In this document: piece by piece, positions 19,127-27,615 of the stretch | Layout: every line of letters starts with the position of its first letter | Position numbering within the stretch: the stretch's first letter is position 1 | Source: Flagellimonas sp. S3867 | Lineage (GTDB): Bacteria > Bacteroidota > Bacteroidia > Flavobacteriales > Flavobacteriaceae | DNA length: 64,000 nt | Reading direction: 5' to 3' | NCBI RefSeq assembly: GCF_014698935.1 | Contig: NZ_JACVMN010000001.1 | Span: 1,660,000 to 1,723,999, forward strand | Translations under genes and position numbers: made by a program | Notes under the pieces: generated by a model | Seen by the model: only the letters and a program-made list of their open reading frames with translations | Told to the model about the DNA's origin: nothing | Database searches by the model: none

Positions 19127-19804
19127 TCAAGGTGTACTATTACTCACCTGCATTAACTTGCCATTGTACAGTTTGTGTCCTGTCAGGGAAAAATCCTTTA
19201 TGTAGTTTGCCATTTGCAGCGCAGTAACCGGAGCTTTATAACCAGGAAACGCTTCAGCCAACATTTCGGTTTGAACGGCACCAAGTGCCAAAACATTAAA
19301 ACTAGGGCCCGTTTCCTTGAATTCTTCAGCCCAAAGTTCCGTCAAAGTAATCACTGCTCCCTTGCTGGAACTGTAGGCTGAAAGTCCGGGAAATTTCACG
19401 CTTCCTTGTACACCTCCCATGGAACTAATGGTCAACACATGTCCATTCTTTACCATTTTTGGGAGTACGGTTCGGGTCATTTCGGAAACACCAAAGACAT
19501 TTACTTTGTAAACGGATTCAAATTCCGAAGGAGAGGTTTCTAAAAAAGGCTTGTTCAGTAAACTCCCCGCATTGTTTATCAACACATCGACACTGTCCCA
19601 TTGTTTTAGAAAATCGGTTACTTTCCCAAAATCTTGTGGATTTGCCAAATCGAAAGGAAAAGTATCAACATTGGGCAAGTTTAAATCGGATATGGGTTTT
19701 TCATTTCTAGACAATGCCAAAACTTGGTGCCCCTCTTTTGCAAAAAGTTGTACCAATTCGAAACCAATTCCCCTACTTGTACCTGTAATGATGATGTTTG
19801 CCAT
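19127..19804 (-). CDS. short-chain dehydrogenase/reductase
   Basis: This 225-residue SDR has the NAD(P)-binding IITGTSRGIGFELVQLF, the NNAG motif in VLINNAGSLLNK, catalytic Ser in LTISSMGG and YxxxK in LSAYSSSKGAVITL. It is a classical SDR with a short C-terminus and no clear substrate. It is transcribed alone or with the upstream M28 peptidase, from which it is separated by a small dispersed repeat. Confidence 0.9.
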   Translation of the reverse strand: MANIIITGTSRGIGFELVQLFAKEGHQVLALSRNEKPISDLNLPNVDTFPFDLANPQDFGKVTDFLKQWDSVDVLINNAGSLLNKPFLETSPSEFESVYKVNVFGVSEMTRTVLPKMVKNGHVLTISSMGGVQGSVKFPGLSAYSSSKGAVITLTELWAEEFKETGPSFNVLALGAVQTEMLAEAFPGYKAPVTALQMANYIKDFSLTGHKLYNGKLMQVSNSTP

Positions 19805-19817
19805 AATTGCTTCTGTT

Positions 19818-19885
19818 TGTCATTCCCGTGAAAACGTGAATCTTATACACCCCTAAGATCCCACTTCGACAAGCTCAGTGTGACA
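19818..19885. repeat. small dispersed repeat bounded by TGTCA/TGACA
   Basis: A 68-bp element runs from TGTCATTCCCGTGAAAACG to CGACAAGCTCAGTGTGACA. The ends form an inverted TGTCA/TGACA pair. Similar TGTCATTCCCG...CTCAGTGTGACA units are widespread in flavobacterial intergenic regions. It fills the gap between the M28 peptidase stop and the SDR start. Confidence 0.65.
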
Positions 19886-19886
19886 C

Positions 19887-20927
19887 TTATTTTGAAATTA
19901 TCTTGACTTCCTGCGTTGGTGCATTGGCAATTCCTTCCATGACCGGTAGCATTTTGTTCACCAAGGTGGCCATATGCCCAAAATCCATCAGATCGTTTTC
20001 ATCGCCAACTTTATGATAGTGTCCGAAATTGGTAAAATCGAAAGTGCAATAGGTGTGGGAAGGCACTCCAAACTCCTTATGAAATGGATAATTATCCGAA
20101 CGCTGAAAAAGATTATACTCTTTAGCGGTTGGTAGAAATCCAACCAAGTTTTCCTTTGCGTAGGTATTGCTTACCTCAGCCAAATTGGAGTTGTCGTACC
20201 CCGTGATGTATACAAAATAATCTTTTGCTTGCAGCGGAACTCCTGTCATTTCAAAATTGAGCATGGTATACAAATTTAGGTTTTGGGCCTTTAATTTATG
20301 GGCTAAATGCTCCGAACCCAATAATCCTTTTTCCTCAGCGCTGAACAAAGCAAAAATCAGGCTACGTTTGTTGTTCTTTTCGGTTCCAAAATAGCGAGCC
20401 AATTCCATTACGGTAGTGGTTCCAGAGGCATTATCATTAGCTCCGTTGGCAATATAATCCCCATTTTCAGGAGTAATGGTCCCAATATGATCATAATGTG
20501 CCCCAATCAGGATATATTCATTTTTTAGATTGGGATCATTACCCTCAACTACACCCACAATATTATAGGATGGTTTTTTAAAATTGGAAAGGGTATCTCG
20601 ATAGGATTCAAAATACGGTTTTACATGGTAGCTCTTAAAATGGTTTTCGATGTATTTGGCAGCCATTTCTATACCTTCACTTCCTGAATCGCGTCCTTTT
20701 AGATCGTCCGAAGCCAGATATTTCATTATATCACCAACACGTTCTGCATTGGTAAAAGAGTCAATCGAATTAATTGCTGTTTTAACTTCTTGTGCAGTTT
20801 CAACCACACTTCCTTTTACGCCTTCTGGTCCATTTGGTGCTGTAGAAGCTGTTTTGGTTTCAACCATTTGGGCGGAACCACAACTCAACAAGAGCATAGC
20901 TCCAAAGGCATAGTACAGTTTTTTCAT
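19887..20927 (-). CDS. M28 family metallopeptidase lipoprotein
   Basis: The 346-residue protein begins with a lipoprotein signal (MKKLYYAFGAMLLLSCGSAQ; Cys16 is the likely lipidation site). The M28 zinc sites are visible: LIGAHYDHIGT, ANGANDNASGTTTVMEL, and FALFSAEEKGLLGSEHL with the catalytic EE pair. The C-terminal His in YCTFDFTNFGHYHKVGDE completes the site. It is a cell-envelope aminopeptidase-like enzyme. It lies just after the pdhC terminator and is transcribed separately. Confidence 0.92.
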   Translation of the reverse strand: MKKLYYAFGAMLLLSCGSAQMVETKTASTAPNGPEGVKGSVVETAQEVKTAINSIDSFTNAERVGDIMKYLASDDLKGRDSGSEGIEMAAKYIENHFKSYHVKPYFESYRDTLSNFKKPSYNIVGVVEGNDPNLKNEYILIGAHYDHIGTITPENGDYIANGANDNASGTTTVMELARYFGTEKNNKRSLIFALFSAEEKGLLGSEHLAHKLKAQNLNLYTMLNFEMTGVPLQAKDYFVYITGYDNSNLAEVSNTYAKENLVGFLPTAKEYNLFQRSDNYPFHKEFGVPSHTYCTFDFTNFGHYHKVGDENDLMDFGHMATLVNKMLPVMEGIANAPTQEVKIISK

Positions 20928-20953
20928 CGTATTCGTTTTTTGAATTTTTTAAA

Positions 20954-20981
20954 GATAAAAAAAGCATCCTAAAAGGATGCT
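20954..20981 (-). terminator. rho-independent terminator downstream of pdhC
   Basis: Read on the minus strand, an 8-bp perfect stem AGCATCCT/AGGATGCT with a three-base loop is followed by TTTTTTATC. It ends the pdhA-pdhC transcript, about 100 bp past the pdhC stop. Confidence 0.8.
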
Positions 20982-21000
20982 CTTAATTTTTATAGTCTTA

Positions 21001-21081
21001 ACTCGGATAAAACATCCCTACCTTAGGACTGCTCAGGACAACAACCTAGGGTAATCGTTCTCGACTGCGCCCGAACTGACA
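21001..21081. repeat. dispersed repeat-like element after pdhC
   Basis: The segment between the pdhC stop and its terminator is GC-richer and ends in CTCGACTGCGCCCGAACTGACA, a form familiar from flavobacterial small repeats. An inverted CCTTAGG/CCTAGGG pair lies inside. It would be carried in the 3' untranslated part of the pdhC messenger. Confidence 0.5.
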
Positions 21082-22710
21082 TTAAGCCAACATAGTTACT
21101 GGGTTTTCCAAATATGCCCGCAAAGTTTGGAGGAATTGGGCTCCTGTAGCTCCATCAACTGTTCTATGGTCACAAGCCAAAGTAACTTTCATGGTACTGC
21201 CTGCGACTACTTCTCCATTTTTGACTACAGGTTTGTCCACAATCGCTCCTACGGACAAAATTGCCGAGTTGGGTTGATTAATAATGGAAGTGAACTCCAA
21301 AATTCCGAACATCCCTAAATTGGAAACGGTAAAGGTACTCCCCTCCATTTCATCTGGCTTTATCTTTTTGGTCCGAGCTCTTCCTGCTAAATCTTTTACG
21401 GATGCTCCGAGTTGGGTCAAACTCAACTGATCTGCAAATTTGATCACCGGAACTACCAATCCTTCATCCACAGCAACGGCCACGCCCATATGAACATGAT
21501 GTTTGTATATGGTTGTATCGGCGCTCCATGTTGTATTTACTTGCGGATGTTTTTTCAATGCCATTGCGCAAGCTTTTAAAACCATATCGTTGAAAGATAC
21601 TTTAGTATCGGGCAGACTGTTTATCTGAACTCGCGACGCTTTGGCATTATCCATATCCACTTCGATGGTCAAATAGTAATGTGGTGCGGAGAACTTTGAT
21701 TCTCCCAAACGCTTGGCAATTACCTTGCGCATGGTTGAATTTTTTACTTCTTCCATGCCTTCTTCTCCAACAGGTAAATTTATTGGGGCCGCGGCTACTG
21801 GTGCATCTGTTTCAACGGGGGCAACGGTAGGTGTTGAAGCTGGTGCTTGTGATGGTTGGAAGTTTTCGACATCTCTCTTCACGATTCTACCATGGTCTCC
21901 AGAACCTTTGACATCTGCCAAATTGATTCCTTTTTCCCCGGCAATCTTTTTAGCCAATGGGGAAGCCAAAATGCGTTGTCCATTCTGCGAAGTTGCAACC
22001 TCTGGGGTTGCTTCTTGTGTTTTTGGAGCATCAACAGCTGCTTGGGCCACAGGGGCACTTTCAGCTACTGCACTAGTAGGTGCACTTAAAACAGCACTTA
22101 CATCGGTTCCGGCAGGGCCAATAACAGCCAGTACATCATCAACCGGCGCGGATTCTCCTTCTTGTATTCCAATATGTAAGAGCGTTCCAGAATAAAATGA
22201 TTCAAATTCCATTGTGGCCTTATCGGTCTCAATTTCAGCCAGAATATCCCCTTCTTCTACTTCATCCCCAACCTTTTTTAACCAAGAAGCAACGGTGCCT
22301 TCTTCCATGGTGTCGCTTAAGCGAGGCATCTTAATCACCTCAACTCCTTCAGGAATTTCAGCATTTGCTGCCGTTGGTACTGCTGGAGTTTCAGGAGCAC
22401 TTTCTGTTTCGGCCGGAGCCTCGGCAACAGGCTGCGCGCTACCACCATTCAATAATGCAGAAACATCTTCTCCTTCTTCTCCGATAATGGCCAAAAGTGA
22501 ATCAACTGGTGCTCCATCTCCTTCTTCAATACCTATATGAAGTAATGTGCCTTCATGAAAGGATTCAAATTCCATTGTGGCCTTGTCCGTTTCGATTTCG
22601 GCCAAAATATCTCCTTCCTCTACTCTGTCTCCTACTTTTTTGAGCCATTTGGCCACGGTTCCTTCTTCCATGGTATCGCTCAACCTAGGCATGTTGATTA
22701 CTTCTGCCAT
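21082..22710 (-). CDS. pdhC: dihydrolipoyllysine acetyltransferase, pyruvate dehydrogenase E2
   Basis: The 542-residue E2 core forms acetyl-CoA from the lipoyl-bound acetyl group. It has two N-terminal lipoyl domains (about residues 1-78 and 125-200), each with the lipoylated lysine in ETDKATMEFES, joined by Ala/Pro-rich linkers. A peripheral subunit-binding domain follows (ILASPLAKKIAGEKGINLAD, about 245-285). The C-terminal catalytic domain ends with the HRTVDG motif in LACDHRTVDGATGAQFL. It is four bases downstream of pdhA. The E1-beta gene is not next to them. Confidence 0.96.
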   Translation of the reverse strand: MAEVINMPRLSDTMEEGTVAKWLKKVGDRVEEGDILAEIETDKATMEFESFHEGTLLHIGIEEGDGAPVDSLLAIIGEEGEDVSALLNGGSAQPVAEAPAETESAPETPAVPTAANAEIPEGVEVIKMPRLSDTMEEGTVASWLKKVGDEVEEGDILAEIETDKATMEFESFYSGTLLHIGIQEGESAPVDDVLAVIGPAGTDVSAVLSAPTSAVAESAPVAQAAVDAPKTQEATPEVATSQNGQRILASPLAKKIAGEKGINLADVKGSGDHGRIVKRDVENFQPSQAPASTPTVAPVETDAPVAAAPINLPVGEEGMEEVKNSTMRKVIAKRLGESKFSAPHYYLTIEVDMDNAKASRVQINSLPDTKVSFNDMVLKACAMALKKHPQVNTTWSADTTIYKHHVHMGVAVAVDEGLVVPVIKFADQLSLTQLGASVKDLAGRARTKKIKPDEMEGSTFTVSNLGMFGILEFTSIINQPNSAILSVGAIVDKPVVKNGEVVAGSTMKVTLACDHRTVDGATGAQFLQTLRAYLENPVTMLA

Positions 22711-22714
22711 CTAC

Positions 22715-23713
22715 TTATAGTTTATGTTGTAAAAATGGATAGTCTTCTTGTTCGTAAACCGTATCGTACATCTGTTCCAATGGTGGAAAATCAGACTCTT
22801 CGGCAAACTTTTCACATTCAGCTACTAATTCTTTTACACCTTTATCAATTTCTTTGATTTGATCCTCAGTGGCCCATCCTTTTTCAAAGATGATGTCCTT
22901 CACCTGAGTAATTGGATCTATCTTTTTGTATTCTTCTACTTCTTCCTTGGTTCTGTAATGCTGTGCATCCGACATTGAATGTCCTCTGTAGCGGTATGTC
23001 TTCATTTCCAAGAAAGTTGGACCACCTCCTGTACGAGCGCGCTCAATGGCTTTGTCCACTTCTTTGGCAACAGATGCAGGGTCCATTCCATCAACATCGG
23101 TACATGGCATTTCATAACCCAATCCCAATTTCCATATTTCGGTCGTATATGCGGTACGGGCTACTGAAGTTCCCATGGCATAACCATTGTTCTCACAAAT
23201 GAAAACTACCGGCAATTGCCAAAGCATGGCCAAATTGAATGCTTCATGCAAAGACCCTTGACGAACCGCACCATCGCCCATATAGCACAGGGTAACAGCG
23301 TCTCTTTTAAAATATTTATCGGCAAAGGCCAATCCGGCCCCTAGGGGAATTTGTCCTCCCACAATACCATGCCCACCATAAAAGCGGTGTTCTTTTGAGA
23401 AAATATGCATGGAACCTCCATTACCTTTTGAGGTACCTGTTACTTTTCCAAAAAGCTCGGCCATAACACGTTTTGGGTCAACCCCCATTCCAATTGGCTG
23501 AACATGATTACGATATGCTGTTATCATTCTATCTTTGGTCAAATCCATAGCGTGCAGCGATCCTGCCAAAACTGCTTCTTGACCGTTATATAAATGAAGG
23601 AAGCCCCTAACTTTTTGTTGAATATATACTGCAGCAAGTTTGTCCTCGAATTTTCTCCAGAACAACATGTCCTCATACCATTTCAGGTAAACTTCTTTGG
23701 TGATTTTTTTCAT
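22715..23713 (-). CDS. pdhA: pyruvate dehydrogenase E1 component alpha subunit
   Basis: From the chosen ATG (MKKITKEVYLKWYEDM) the protein is 332 residues, the usual flavobacterial length; an upstream in-frame start would add 15 residues unlike the family. The thiamine diphosphate motif runs from YMGDGAVRQGSLHEAF to FICENNGYAMGTS, and the phosphorylation-loop-like YRYRGHSMSD is conserved. It decarboxylates pyruvate together with a beta subunit encoded elsewhere. A CAAAAATA sequence just upstream (TATTTTTG on the coding strand) fits the Bacteroidota -7 box. Confidence 0.95.
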   Translation of the reverse strand: MKKITKEVYLKWYEDMLFWRKFEDKLAAVYIQQKVRGFLHLYNGQEAVLAGSLHAMDLTKDRMITAYRNHVQPIGMGVDPKRVMAELFGKVTGTSKGNGGSMHIFSKEHRFYGGHGIVGGQIPLGAGLAFADKYFKRDAVTLCYMGDGAVRQGSLHEAFNLAMLWQLPVVFICENNGYAMGTSVARTAYTTEIWKLGLGYEMPCTDVDGMDPASVAKEVDKAIERARTGGGPTFLEMKTYRYRGHSMSDAQHYRTKEEVEEYKKIDPITQVKDIIFEKGWATEDQIKEIDKGVKELVAECEKFAEESDFPPLEQMYDTVYEQEDYPFLQHKL

Positions 23714-23794
23714 CAACGATTGTATTATTTGAAATTCCCCAGCTTTGGAGAACAGCAAAAATACATATATATCTCTTTTGTAAAAAGATTTGGT

Positions 23795-24286
23795 TTAAGA
23801 ATCACCTAAAAATGAACTGCTAAAGGCAAGCGGCAGGATATCACTTATGGAATTACATTTGAATATTGGCCCCACCTGACCTCTCAAGATTATGGATATG
23901 GGGGATTCTTGTTTCTGTTCGTACTCAATAATGGACTGTCGACAATTACCGCAAGGACCTGCTGGTTTGTCCACAACATAATTTTCGGAAGTAGCACTGA
24001 TTACAATGGTTTTTAAAGCTATTCCAGGGAATTTGGCTCCAGCTTGAAAAACCGCTACACGCTCTGCACAAAGTCCGGATGGATATGAGGAATTTTCTTG
24101 ATTATTTCCTATTACGACCTCTCCATTTTCCAATAATACTGCCGCACCTACTTTGAAATTGGAATATGGGGAATAAGCATTTTCTCTGGCTTCTTCTGCT
24201 TGCTTTAACAATTTTTGCTCTATTTGTGACAGCTCATTGGGGTGATCGTAAATGCTAAGCTCAAAACCAATTTGTTTTTTCTTCAT
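23795..24286 (-). CDS. cdd: cytidine deaminase
   Basis: The 163-residue zinc enzyme deaminates cytidine and deoxycytidine in pyrimidine salvage. The active-site motifs are SGLCAERVAVFQAG (zinc Cys and proton-shuttling Glu) and PAGPCGNCRQSI (second CxxC zinc pair). N-terminal YSPYSNFKVGAAVLLENG is typical. It lies between porV and pdhA, separated from porV by a strong palindromic terminator. Confidence 0.94.
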   Translation of the reverse strand: MKKKQIGFELSIYDHPNELSQIEQKLLKQAEEARENAYSPYSNFKVGAAVLLENGEVVIGNNQENSSYPSGLCAERVAVFQAGAKFPGIALKTIVISATSENYVVDKPAGPCGNCRQSIIEYEQKQESPISIILRGQVGPIFKCNSISDILPLAFSSSFLGDS

Positions 24287-24316
24287 GGTATCTATTAGGT
24301 GTTGTCCAAAAATAAG

Positions 24317-24340
24317 AAAACCTGTCGATCGACAGGTTTT
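24317..24340 (-). terminator. palindromic terminator between porV and cdd
   Basis: A perfect 24-bp palindrome, AAAACCTGTCG mirrored around a central AT as CGACAGGTTTT, lies 25 bases after the porV stop. On the minus strand it continues TTTTCTTATTTTTGG, consistent with a rho-independent terminator. Confidence 0.75.
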
Positions 24341-24364
24341 CCATTAATTCTTAGTGTCTTTCGG

Positions 24365-25513
24365 TTAGTCATTAACAAATTCCTCACCAAAATTAAAGGT
24401 AAGCGAAAAGCGTAGCGTGTTTTCCAACGGATTCTTCACCTGCGAGGTTGAGAATAAATAGGATAAATCTATTTGAGCGGATTTGAATTGGAAGCCAGCT
24501 CCCAGTGTAAAGAACTTTCTTGATCCTTTATCTTCGCTTTCGTTAAAATATCCGGCACGTAGCATAAAGGCATCCATATATTTATATTCAGCTCCTAGAG
24601 CCCATGTTACTTCTTTCAATTCTTCACCGAAACCATCAGGGGCATCTCCAAGCGATTCGAAAGCACCACTGAAAAAACCAATTTGCTGGTACTCATCATT
24701 GTCCTCGGCAGTAATCTGTCCATCTCCTGTAAAGTCTCTTGGAGTGGGCACCAATAATTTATTGAATTCCGAATGCAGTCCCAATACATTGTCTTGGTCA
24801 AATATGAAATCAAAACCTGCTCCGAATTTTAAATTTGTAGGCAAAAAGTTTTCTTGGCCACCGGCATCGTACTGAATTTTTCCTCCAAGATTGGAAATGT
24901 TGAAACCAGCTCTCCATCTACCATCAAAACTGTTATAGGCTATTTCTCTTGACCGAAAAAAACCAGCTATATCAACAGCAAATGCGTTGGCCGCCTGTGA
25001 ATCTTGTGAACCTTCTTGAAACCTAAGGTTGGAGCTAATAAATCTACCGCCAACAGCCATGGAAAAGGTTTGGCTGAGTTTTAACGAATATGAGCCATCT
25101 ATGGCAAATTCATTGGGTTTAACCAAAGTTGGGTCCAACTGATCAAAGGTTTGGCGAAGTTCTATTTCACCTAAACCGAAATATCGCAAACTAAATGCGA
25201 ATGCGCTTCGATCATTAATTTTGTTATAGTAATTGGCATTTAAAAGGGAAACATCATTAACAATGCTTTCCAAATAGGGAGTGTAACTTACCCCAATTCC
25301 AGATTTTTGGTTTGCAAAGGCGAACTTAGCGGGATTCCATTGTTGAGAGTAAGCATCAAAGGATGTTGCCACTCCCATATCTCCCATTCCCGAAGATCTT
25401 GCATCCGAGGCAATGGTTAAAAATGGAACTGCTGTTGTAATTACTCTTTCTTGCTGTGCGCTTATCTTTGGGGCAAGAACAAGCAACACTACCAGTATTA
25501 GTAACTTTTTCAT
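24365..25513 (-). CDS. porV: type IX secretion system outer membrane protein PorV
   Basis: The 382-residue beta-barrel has a signal peptide (MKKLLILVVLLVLAPKISAQ). PorV carries cargo proteins from the T9SS translocon to the PorU sortase. The mature start ERVITTAVPFLTIASDARSS with GMGDMGVATSFDAYSQQWNP is the PorV/LptO signature, and the protein ends with a barrel strand (LRFSLTFNFGEEFVND). The large porU gene that usually lies directly upstream in Flavobacteriaceae is absent; a 377-bp non-coding gap leads to the divergent gldJ. Confidence 0.95.
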   Translation of the reverse strand: MKKLLILVVLLVLAPKISAQQERVITTAVPFLTIASDARSSGMGDMGVATSFDAYSQQWNPAKFAFANQKSGIGVSYTPYLESIVNDVSLLNANYYNKINDRSAFAFSLRYFGLGEIELRQTFDQLDPTLVKPNEFAIDGSYSLKLSQTFSMAVGGRFISSNLRFQEGSQDSQAANAFAVDIAGFFRSREIAYNSFDGRWRAGFNISNLGGKIQYDAGGQENFLPTNLKFGAGFDFIFDQDNVLGLHSEFNKLLVPTPRDFTGDGQITAEDNDEYQQIGFFSGAFESLGDAPDGFGEELKEVTWALGAEYKYMDAFMLRAGYFNESEDKGSRKFFTLGAGFQFKSAQIDLSYLFSTSQVKNPLENTLRFSLTFNFGEEFVND

Positions 25514-25890
25514 TTTAAGCGTTTAGCGTTTAGTTAAATAACGTCCATGGTATAGCATATAAAATAAGACGTATTACATGTAAACGAACTTTTCCATTAA
25601 TTCTTATGTGCTGCTCCTATTTTTTTCGCCCAAAATTTTGAAAAAACTGCTTATCCATCTGTTAGCTCTCTCATCGTCATGGAATAAAACCGTTAAAACT
25701 TCCATATTTCATACTATTTTCGGTTCATTATCGTTTAAAAAGAGAGATTAAGCCCGCATATTAATTTTGCAGGCACAAAATATTATGGCCAAAACATCGT
25801 TTTAATGCCATCAATGGATTTTAAGTAAAATCAAATCAAGTTAAAGTTGCTAAGGAAAACCCTTAGTTATAAAGTACTCAAGCCCAAATT
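25514..25890. other. non-coding gap between porV and gldJ, where porU is often found
   Basis: No gene of useful length is present on either strand. A TAATTTTG box about 120 bases before gldJ fits the Bacteroidota -7 element and could serve gldJ, but no well-spaced TTTG precedes it. The short peptide readable on the plus strand (start LKKLLIHLLALSSS) is about 37 codons, in the wrong orientation for porU, and is not convincing. Confidence 0.5.
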
Positions 25891-27552
25891 ATGAAAAAAC
25901 ACTTTATCAAAGTTGTACTTTCTTGCGCTGTCGTGGTAGGAAGTTTTTCAAGCTGTAAAAATTCCTCATCTGGTTCGTCGAAGAATGTTTCCAGAGCCAC
26001 AGGTTGGAAAATCAATGCCAAGGAAGGAGGATTTCAACACAATTCTGATTTTAAAGAGCAAGAAACTCCTCCAGGAACCGTTTTTATTGAGGGTGGAACC
26101 TTTACCAAAGGTAAGGTTCAAGATGATATTATGCATGATTGGAACAATACACCAACCCAACAGCATGTACAATCGTTCTATATGGATGAAACCGAAGTGA
26201 CCAATGTAATGTACTTGGAGTACTTGGATTACTTGAAGTCCGTTTATCCACCTGAAAATCCAAATTATAAAAACATTTATAGCGGTGCATTACCTGATAC
26301 TTTGGTATGGAGAAACCGATTGGGCTTTAATGAAACAATGACCAATAATTACTTGAGGCACCCTGCTTATGCAGAATATCCTGTTGTGGGTGTTAACTGG
26401 GTTCAGGCTTCACAGTATGCCGAATGGCGAACAGACAGGGTAAATGAAGCCATGTTGGAAAGAGAAGGGTATATAGCCCAGGATGCAAAGTACAAAGTAC
26501 TAAACGGTGATATGAGCGGGACTTTTAGTACCGAAGCATATTTGAACAATCCAGAATCCGTTTATGGAGGACAAATAGATTCACTGCAAGGAAAGCAGAA
26601 AAGAGATTCAATAAACACCTTTGCGAAAAGAAGTAGTGGAGTTATTATGCCTGAGTATCGTCTGCCCACCGAAACTGAGTGGGAATATGCCGCACAGGCT
26701 TTGATTGGATCAAGGGAATACAATAATTATAGAGGAAGAAAGAAATATCCATGGGAGGGTGATTACACTCGAAATGGACAACGTGTAGGTCGAGGTGATC
26801 AGCTGGCCAACTTTAAGCAAGCTAAAGGTGATTATGGTGGTATTGCCGGATGGTCCGATGATGGTGCAGATATTACTGCCGAGGTAAAATCATATAAGCC
26901 CAACGATTTTGGTCTTTATGATATGGCCGGAAACGTATCAGAATGGGTGGCTGATGTTTACAGACCCATTGTAGATGATGAAATAAGCGATTTTAACTAC
27001 TACAGAGGGAATATATTCTTGAAAAAAGCCATTGGTGATGATGGTAAAGTAAAAGTTTTAGGTGAACAAGAGATAGTCTATGATACCTTACCGAATGGAA
27101 AAATTGTAGCCATGAATTTACCTGGTGAAATTGAAATGGTTGCGGTAACTGATGAAGAGACTTATTTAAGAACAAACTTTGATTCAAGTGATAACCGTGG
27201 CTATCGTGATGGTGACCCAGGTTCTTCAAGATTCTTTGAAAGATTTAGCGATGAATCGGACAATAGAAAAATGTACGATTCACCGAAACACAATGTGGAA
27301 CGTGATTCTACCGGCAAACTTATTAGACAGTATGACACATCCAACTACCGTACTTCACTTATAAACGATGAAGTTAGAGTATATAAAGGTGGTTCTTGGA
27401 GGGATAGGGCATTTTGGTTAGATCCTGCACAGCGTAGGTACCAGCCGCAATATATGGCTACGGATGATATTGGATTCCGTTGCGCCATGTCAAGAGTTGG
27501 ATCTAAATCCAAATCAAAAAACAAAACAATACGGCATAAAAAAGCCAAGTAA
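25891..27552 (+). CDS. gldJ: gliding motility lipoprotein GldJ
   Basis: The 553-residue protein has a lipoprotein signal ending at SFSSCKNSSS. The body is a formylglycine-generating-enzyme/sulfatase-modifying fold: GTVFIEGGTFTKGK, YMDETEVTNVMYLEYL, VVGVNWVQASQYAEWR, YRLPTETEWEYAAQ and MAGNVSEWVAD, ending with VRVYKGGSWRDRAFWLDP. This matches GldJ, an essential outer-membrane-associated partner of GldK in gliding and type IX secretion. The basic tail (SKSKNKTIRHKKAK) fits reports that the GldJ C-terminus matters for motility. A strong terminator follows. Confidence 0.95.
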   Translation: MKKHFIKVVLSCAVVVGSFSSCKNSSSGSSKNVSRATGWKINAKEGGFQHNSDFKEQETPPGTVFIEGGTFTKGKVQDDIMHDWNNTPTQQHVQSFYMDETEVTNVMYLEYLDYLKSVYPPENPNYKNIYSGALPDTLVWRNRLGFNETMTNNYLRHPAYAEYPVVGVNWVQASQYAEWRTDRVNEAMLEREGYIAQDAKYKVLNGDMSGTFSTEAYLNNPESVYGGQIDSLQGKQKRDSINTFAKRSSGVIMPEYRLPTETEWEYAAQALIGSREYNNYRGRKKYPWEGDYTRNGQRVGRGDQLANFKQAKGDYGGIAGWSDDGADITAEVKSYKPNDFGLYDMAGNVSEWVADVYRPIVDDEISDFNYYRGNIFLKKAIGDDGKVKVLGEQEIVYDTLPNGKIVAMNLPGEIEMVAVTDEETYLRTNFDSSDNRGYRDGDPGSSRFFERFSDESDNRKMYDSPKHNVERDSTGKLIRQYDTSNYRTSLINDEVRVYKGGSWRDRAFWLDPAQRRYQPQYMATDDIGFRCAMSRVGSKSKSKNKTIRHKKAK

Positions 27553-27572
27553 GAGATATTCATAATTTTGAA

Positions 27573-27602
27573 AAAAGCCCTGACCAACATCAGGGCTTTT
27601 TT
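27573..27602 (+). terminator. rho-independent terminator after gldJ
   Basis: AAAAGCCCTGA pairs with TCAGGGCTTTT around a six-base loop (CCAACA), followed by more T. It lies about 20 bases after the gldJ stop and directly before the murF start. Confidence 0.88.
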
Positions 27603-27615
27603 ATATCTTCGATTT

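Noticed and set aside
21713..22195. 160-codon open frame antisense to pdhC
   Set aside because: It lies wholly inside the E2 gene, is Ala/Ser/Thr/Pro-rich because it mirrors the linker and lipoyl codons, and shows no domain.
24317..24340. Perfect 24-bp palindrome considered as an operator site
   Set aside because: It lies between a stop codon and the next gene with a following T-rich stretch, so a terminator is the simpler reading.
25636..25750. Short plus-strand frame starting TTG with LKKLLIHLLALSSS, considered as a porU remnant or small lipoprotein
   Set aside because: Wrong strand for porU, only about 37 codons, no ATG, and no continuation after the signal-like start.
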